Assembly (NCBI GenBank): GCA_029550525.1
Contig: JAKPHF010000023.1
Location: forward strand, 1 to 64,000
Direction: 5' to 3'
Length of the DNA stretch: 64,000 nucleotides
DNA from: Planctomycetota bacterium
GTDB taxonomy: Bacteria; Planctomycetota; Phycisphaerae; UBA1845; PWPN01
In this document: piece by piece, positions 61,223-64,000 of the stretch
Numbering within the stretch: the first letter of the stretch is position 1
Layout: the number at the start of each line of letters is the position of its first letter
Notes under the pieces: generated by a model
Seen by the model: the letters and a program-made list of their open reading frames with translations, nothing else
Databases searched by the model: none
Told to the model about the DNA's origin: nothing
Position numbers and translations under genes: made by a program

Positions 61223-61250
61223 TTGCACTTACCGAGCTTTCGGCTATAAG
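61223..61250 (+). promoter_or_regulatory. Strong sigma-70 promoter of the sigma factor gene
   Basis: TTGCAC (61223-61228) and TATAAG (61245-61250) with a 16-base spacer, preceded by an A/T-rich upstream stretch (aaaaaaattattgcttctaa) that may be an UP element. The leader to the ATG at 61581 is about 325 bases. Confidence 0.65.
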
Positions 61251-61256
61251 TAGTGT

Positions 61257-61580
61257 CAGAATGCAGGCCCGACTTTTGTTCGGATCTTTCACTTCCGGCC
61301 GAGCCTGGGGAGGCAACCCCGCCTCGGCGATCCGGGCGAAAGCGATCCAGGCCTGTATTCCATGGGCTCAAGGATGAGCTCATCATGTGCCGGCACGGAG
61401 GCTTCCTTCCTCGCCGGACACACTTGTGACAAGACGGGTTGGCCATGCAGGTGATTTCGCTTGCAAGCGCTGCGACCGCGGATTCGTTCATCCGCGCCGG
61501 TGCCCTCTCATCGCCGCTGGTGTAAGCAGCGGATCGTGAGCGGTACATCCAGCGCTCGGCTGTGTTCCGGGAGGTCAGGC
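61257..61580 (+). other. Structured 5' leader of the sigma factor gene
   Basis: About 325 transcribed bases with strong hairpins, for example ctggggaggcaaccccgcct, gatccgggcgaaagcgatcc and gtgccggc/gccggacac. No known riboswitch class could be assigned. The leader could control translation of the sigma factor. It ends with GGGAGGT five bases before the ATG. Confidence 0.4.
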
Positions 61581-62393
61581 ATGAAGGCACAGAGCGAGAA
61601 AGCCAAGGTCTCCAAAGAGAAAGACGATAAGGAACTCGCCAAACTCTGGAAGAGGTTTCTCGAGACGCGAGAGGATGAGCTGCGCAACCAGCTCGTCGAA
61701 CGCTACGCGTCGCTCGTCCACATCCAGGCGGCCCGGCTCTCCCGCAAGCTGCCGGCCCAGATCAGCTACGACGAGATCTGCAGCGCCGGTTACGACGGAC
61801 TCATCGAGGCCGTCGAAAGCTACAACCCCGAACGCAAGGCCAAGTTCGAAACCTTCTGCCAGCAGCGCATCATCGGCGCGGTCATGGACTGGCTGCGCAG
61901 CCTCGATCCCCAGTCGCGAACCGTCCGCAACTTCGAGAAGCGTCGCATGGGCGTCCGCGAGATGCTCGATTCCGAACTGGGCCGTCCGCCCATGCATGAT
62001 GAGATCGCCCGGCATATGGGCATCTCGCAGGATCGCTACGACCAGCTCTCGCGCATCAGCCAGCTCGGCCGCGAAGTGCACTTTTCGGCCATGGATCCTC
62101 GCTCCGACTCCCGCGGCCGGTCCAACGACCGAGCCTGGGACATCGGCGATCCCGACCAGACCGACCCCTCGGCCCGCCTGGCTCATGCCATGCTCACCGA
62201 GTTCATCACCCGCGGTCTGTCCCGCGAGGAACGTCTCGTCCTCATCCTGTACTATTATGAGGACCTGACCATGGCCGAGATCGGCGTGGTTCTCGACCTG
62301 TCGGAATCGCGCGTCAGTCAGATCCACAAGGATGTGATCCTTCGTCTGCGCAATCGCTTCAAGGGCAAGCTCGAAGGCGAACTCGTCGCCTGA
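61581..62393 (+). CDS. FliA/WhiG-type RNA polymerase sigma factor
   Basis: A 270-residue sigma-70 family factor of group 3 (FliA/WhiG/SigD type), with regions 2, 3 and 4. Region 2 contains VHIQAARLSRKLPAQISYDE and SAGYDGLIEAVESYNPERKAKFETFCQQRIIGA; region 3 has REMLDSELGRPPMHDEIARH; region 4 has SREERLVLILYYYEDLTMAEIG and SESRVSQIHKDV. Such factors direct flagellar, sporulation-like or developmental genes. No flagellar genes are near, and no anti-sigma gene (FlgM type) follows. The upstream gene is a membrane kinase. A long structured leader suggests post-transcriptional control. Confidence 0.93.
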   Translation: MKAQSEKAKVSKEKDDKELAKLWKRFLETREDELRNQLVERYASLVHIQAARLSRKLPAQISYDEICSAGYDGLIEAVESYNPERKAKFETFCQQRIIGAVMDWLRSLDPQSRTVRNFEKRRMGVREMLDSELGRPPMHDEIARHMGISQDRYDQLSRISQLGREVHFSAMDPRSDSRGRSNDRAWDIGDPDQTDPSARLAHAMLTEFITRGLSREERLVLILYYYEDLTMAEIGVVLDLSESRVSQIHKDVILRLRNRFKGKLEGELVA

Positions 62394-62429
62394 TCGTCCG
62401 TTTCACACGACCCCAACGATCCCGCTTCC

Positions 62430-62475
62430 GCGAGCGGCGGGGTTTATCCCTGCCGCCTCTTCCCCTCATCAGTGC
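62430..62475 (+). repeat. Palindrome family A element
   Basis: gcgagcggcggggtttatcc followed by ctgccgcctcttcccctc; 36 bases past the sigma factor stop codon, in the position of a terminator. Confidence 0.7.
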
Positions 62476-62520
62476 GCTTTCCCGCCGAATCGGCCCCGTC
62501 ACTGCGCCCCACCATGTGAT

Positions 62521-62549
62521 TTGAACCCCCACCCCATCGCCAATAGAAT
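62521..62549 (+). promoter_or_regulatory. Promoter of truA
   Basis: TTGAAC (62521-62526) and TAGAAT (62544-62549), 17-base spacer. The -10 box ends 6 bases before the ATG at 62556, so transcription begins at the start codon; no ribosome binding site is present, which points to a leaderless mRNA. Confidence 0.65.
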
Positions 62550-62555
62550 CGACGC

Positions 62556-63401
62556 ATGCCGCGTAACATCCGACTCCTCATCGCCTACGACGGTACCGAG
62601 TTCCACGGCTGGCAGCACCAGCCCGGTCTGCGCACCGTCCAGGAGTGCATCCAGCAAGCCATCCGCCGCGTCGTCCATCACCAGGTCTCGCTCATCGGCT
62701 CGGGACGCACCGACGCCGGCGTCCATGCCCGCGGCCAGGTCGCCAACTTCGAGACCACCTGCGAGATCCCCTGCGACAACCTTCGCAAGGCGATCGGCAG
62801 CCGCGTCCCCAAGGACATCTCCATCCTGCGGGCCGACGAAGTCCCGCTGGGCTTTCGCGCCACGTTCGATGCCGTCTCCAAGCTGTACCGGTACAGCATC
62901 CACAACGCCCCCGGCCGGCCCGTCGAAGAGATGCTCCAGCGCTACCGTTACCACTTCTGGCACCCGCTGGACGTGCACCGCATGCGACAGGCCGCTGCCC
63001 TGCTCGTCGGAACGCACGACTTCGCCGCGTTCGCCAGCAAGGGCAGCGAGCGCGAGAGCACCGTCCGCACCGTCCTGCGCATCGAGATCTATCGCCGCTA
63101 CGAGCAGATTCACGTGGACGTCGAGGGCACGGGCTTTCTTTACAATCAGGTCCGCAACATGGTGGGCACGCTCATCGAGATCGGCCGCGGCCATTGGCCC
63201 CCCGAGTATGCGGGCGAGATTCTCGCCAGCCGCGATCGCTCCAAAGCTGGCCCGACCGCGCCGGCCCGCGGCCTGTGCCTCGAATGGGTCCGCTACGACC
63301 TGACTCGGCCCACAGAGTCATATATTCGACGCTTTGCCGACGACGCCACCCCTCGAGCCGGAGCTCCAGCCGAAGTCCACGATGAAATGGAGGTGGAATA
63401 G
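62556..63401 (+). CDS. truA: tRNA pseudouridine(38-40) synthase TruA
   Basis: A 281-residue pseudouridine synthase that modifies positions 38-40 of the tRNA anticodon stem. It opens with RLLIAYDGTEFHGWQ, has the catalytic Asp53 in GSGRTDAGVHA, and the later FLYNQVRNMVGTLIEIG. The core ends near residue 245; the last 35 residues are a variable tail. It overlaps the next gene by a single base (TAG/GTG). The promoter ends right at the start codon. Confidence 0.96.
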   Translation: MPRNIRLLIAYDGTEFHGWQHQPGLRTVQECIQQAIRRVVHHQVSLIGSGRTDAGVHARGQVANFETTCEIPCDNLRKAIGSRVPKDISILRADEVPLGFRATFDAVSKLYRYSIHNAPGRPVEEMLQRYRYHFWHPLDVHRMRQAAALLVGTHDFAAFASKGSERESTVRTVLRIEIYRRYEQIHVDVEGTGFLYNQVRNMVGTLIEIGRGHWPPEYAGEILASRDRSKAGPTAPARGLCLEWVRYDLTRPTESYIRRFADDATPRAGAPAEVHDEMEVE

Positions 63402-64000
63402 TGGCTCAAGCCTCCGGCATCCACATCTGCCATATCATCACCCGCCTCATCGTGGGCGGCGCGCAGGAGAACACCATCCTCACCTGTCGCGGCCTGCACG
63501 AGCGCGGCCGCCGCGTGACGCTCATCACCGGACCGGAGGCCGGCCCCGAAGGCCAGTTGCTCGACGAAGCCCGGGCCACCGGCTATGACGTGATCGTGCT
63601 GCCCAGCCTGCGCCGGGCTGTCAACCCGCTGGCCGACCGGCAAGCCTATACCGATCTCGTCGAGATTCTGCGGCAGATCCGGCCCGACATCGTGCACACG
63701 CACAGCAGCAAAGCGGGGATCATCGGCCGATTCGCCGCCCGTGCCGCGCGTGTGCCCATCGTCGTCCACACCATCCACGGCATGAGCTTCAACCGCACCC
63801 AGAGTTGGATGGAGCAGTCGTTATACCGCTTCCTCGAGCAGCGGGCCGCCCGGATTACCGATTGCCTGGTGACCGTGGCCGACGCCATGATCGATCAGGC
63901 CACCGAAGCCGGCATCGCTCCCCGCGAGAAGTTCCGCACGGTCTACTCCGGCATGGAGGTCGACTGGTTTTCGCCTGACCGGTACGACCGCGCTGCCATT
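63401..64000 (+). CDS. GT4-family glycosyltransferase (partial, 5' end only)
   Basis: The frame is open from GTG 63401 to the right edge of the window (200 codons). GGAGGTGG lies about 7 bases before the GTG, and the G of this codon is shared with the truA stop TAG. The protein starts IHICHIITRLIVGGAQENT, the glycine-rich N-terminal loop of GT-B glycosyltransferases, and continues RPDIVHTHSSKAGIIGR, VVHTIHGMSF and DCLVTVADAM. It should transfer a sugar from a nucleotide donor. The donor-binding C-terminal half lies outside the window. Confidence 0.88.
   Translation, partial: MAQASGIHICHIITRLIVGGAQENTILTCRGLHERGRRVTLITGPEAGPEGQLLDEARATGYDVIVLPSLRRAVNPLADRQAYTDLVEILRQIRPDIVHTHSSKAGIIGRFAARAARVPIVVHTIHGMSFNRTQSWMEQSLYRFLEQRAARITDCLVTVADAMIDQATEAGIAPREKFRTVYSGMEVDWFSPDRYDRAAI

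Noticed and set aside
61257-61580. Cyclic-di-GMP or other known riboswitch in the sigma factor leader
   Set aside because: The conserved GEMM strings (GGCAAACC, receptor loop) and SAH-type motifs are not found; only generic stems are visible.

Overview
The window is GC-rich chromosomal DNA from a Gram-negative bacterium, most likely a planctomycete. Several features point that way: two secreted proteins with C-terminal PEP-CTERM anchors, a Cys-type sulfatase, an ECF sigma-factor remnant of planctomycete type, a VIT/vWA protein, a tail-anchored Hanks-type kinase, a long OstA/LptC-like protein next to a KdsC-type phosphatase, and many lineage-style small conserved proteins. No phylogenetic marker (16S rRNA) is present, so the placement is an inference. 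No tRNA, rRNA, CRISPR array, insertion sequence or prophage was recognised.

Layout. 1-9.9 kb: end of an unknown gene, flavin reductase, PAP2 and TPR lipoproteins, cytosine-deaminase-like amidohydrolase, a PEP-CTERM protein, an MBL-fold hydrolase, nrdR with an upstream NrdR box, a UroD-like protein and ndk. 10.1-14.5 kb: kdsC-like phosphatase and a 1236-residue LptC/OstA-like protein, probably for lipopolysaccharide. 15.1-25.3 kb, all on the minus strand: a menaquinone (futalosine route) cluster with ubiD, ubiE, a membrane-TPR protein, ubiX, ubiA/mqnP, a membrane glycosyltransferase, a TIM-barrel isomerase and mqnE. 25.5-36.2 kb: PEP-CTERM protein, fabI, FmdB-type zinc ribbon, RNase Y, DsbD-like reductase, nucleoside hydrolase, orphan MoxR ATPase, FKBP. 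36.3-42.5 kb, minus strand: a CvpA-like membrane protein, a GspE/PilB homologue that has lost its Walker A lysine, an intact PilT and hisF. 42.6-43.2 kb: gene debris (broken ECF sigma factor and a second fragment). 43.3-52.4 kb: sulfatase, manA, a small conserved protein, a Ycf46-like AAA protein, sugar transporter plus ribokinase, PH-domain protein plus hpt. 52.5-64 kb, all on the plus strand: VIT/vWA protein, a secreted protein, rpmA, the overlapping set obgE-coaX-TrmE-like GTPase, a Ser/Thr kinase, a FliA/WhiG-type sigma factor, truA and the start of a glycosyltransferase.

The intergenic DNA is unusual. It carries at least nine arrays of a degenerate heptamer (AGCTNNN) and three families of short GC-rich palindromes. 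One palindrome pair lies in frame inside the sulfatase gene, and a related-looking insertion sits in mqnE. Several genes have good -35/-10 boxes placed so close to the start codon that leaderless transcripts are likely. No complete new defence or mobile system was found. The best candidates for something undescribed are the dispersed repeats, the Walker-dead secretion ATPase homologue beside PilT, the unknown members of the menaquinone cluster, and the TrmE-like GTPase without the catalytic C-terminal cysteine.
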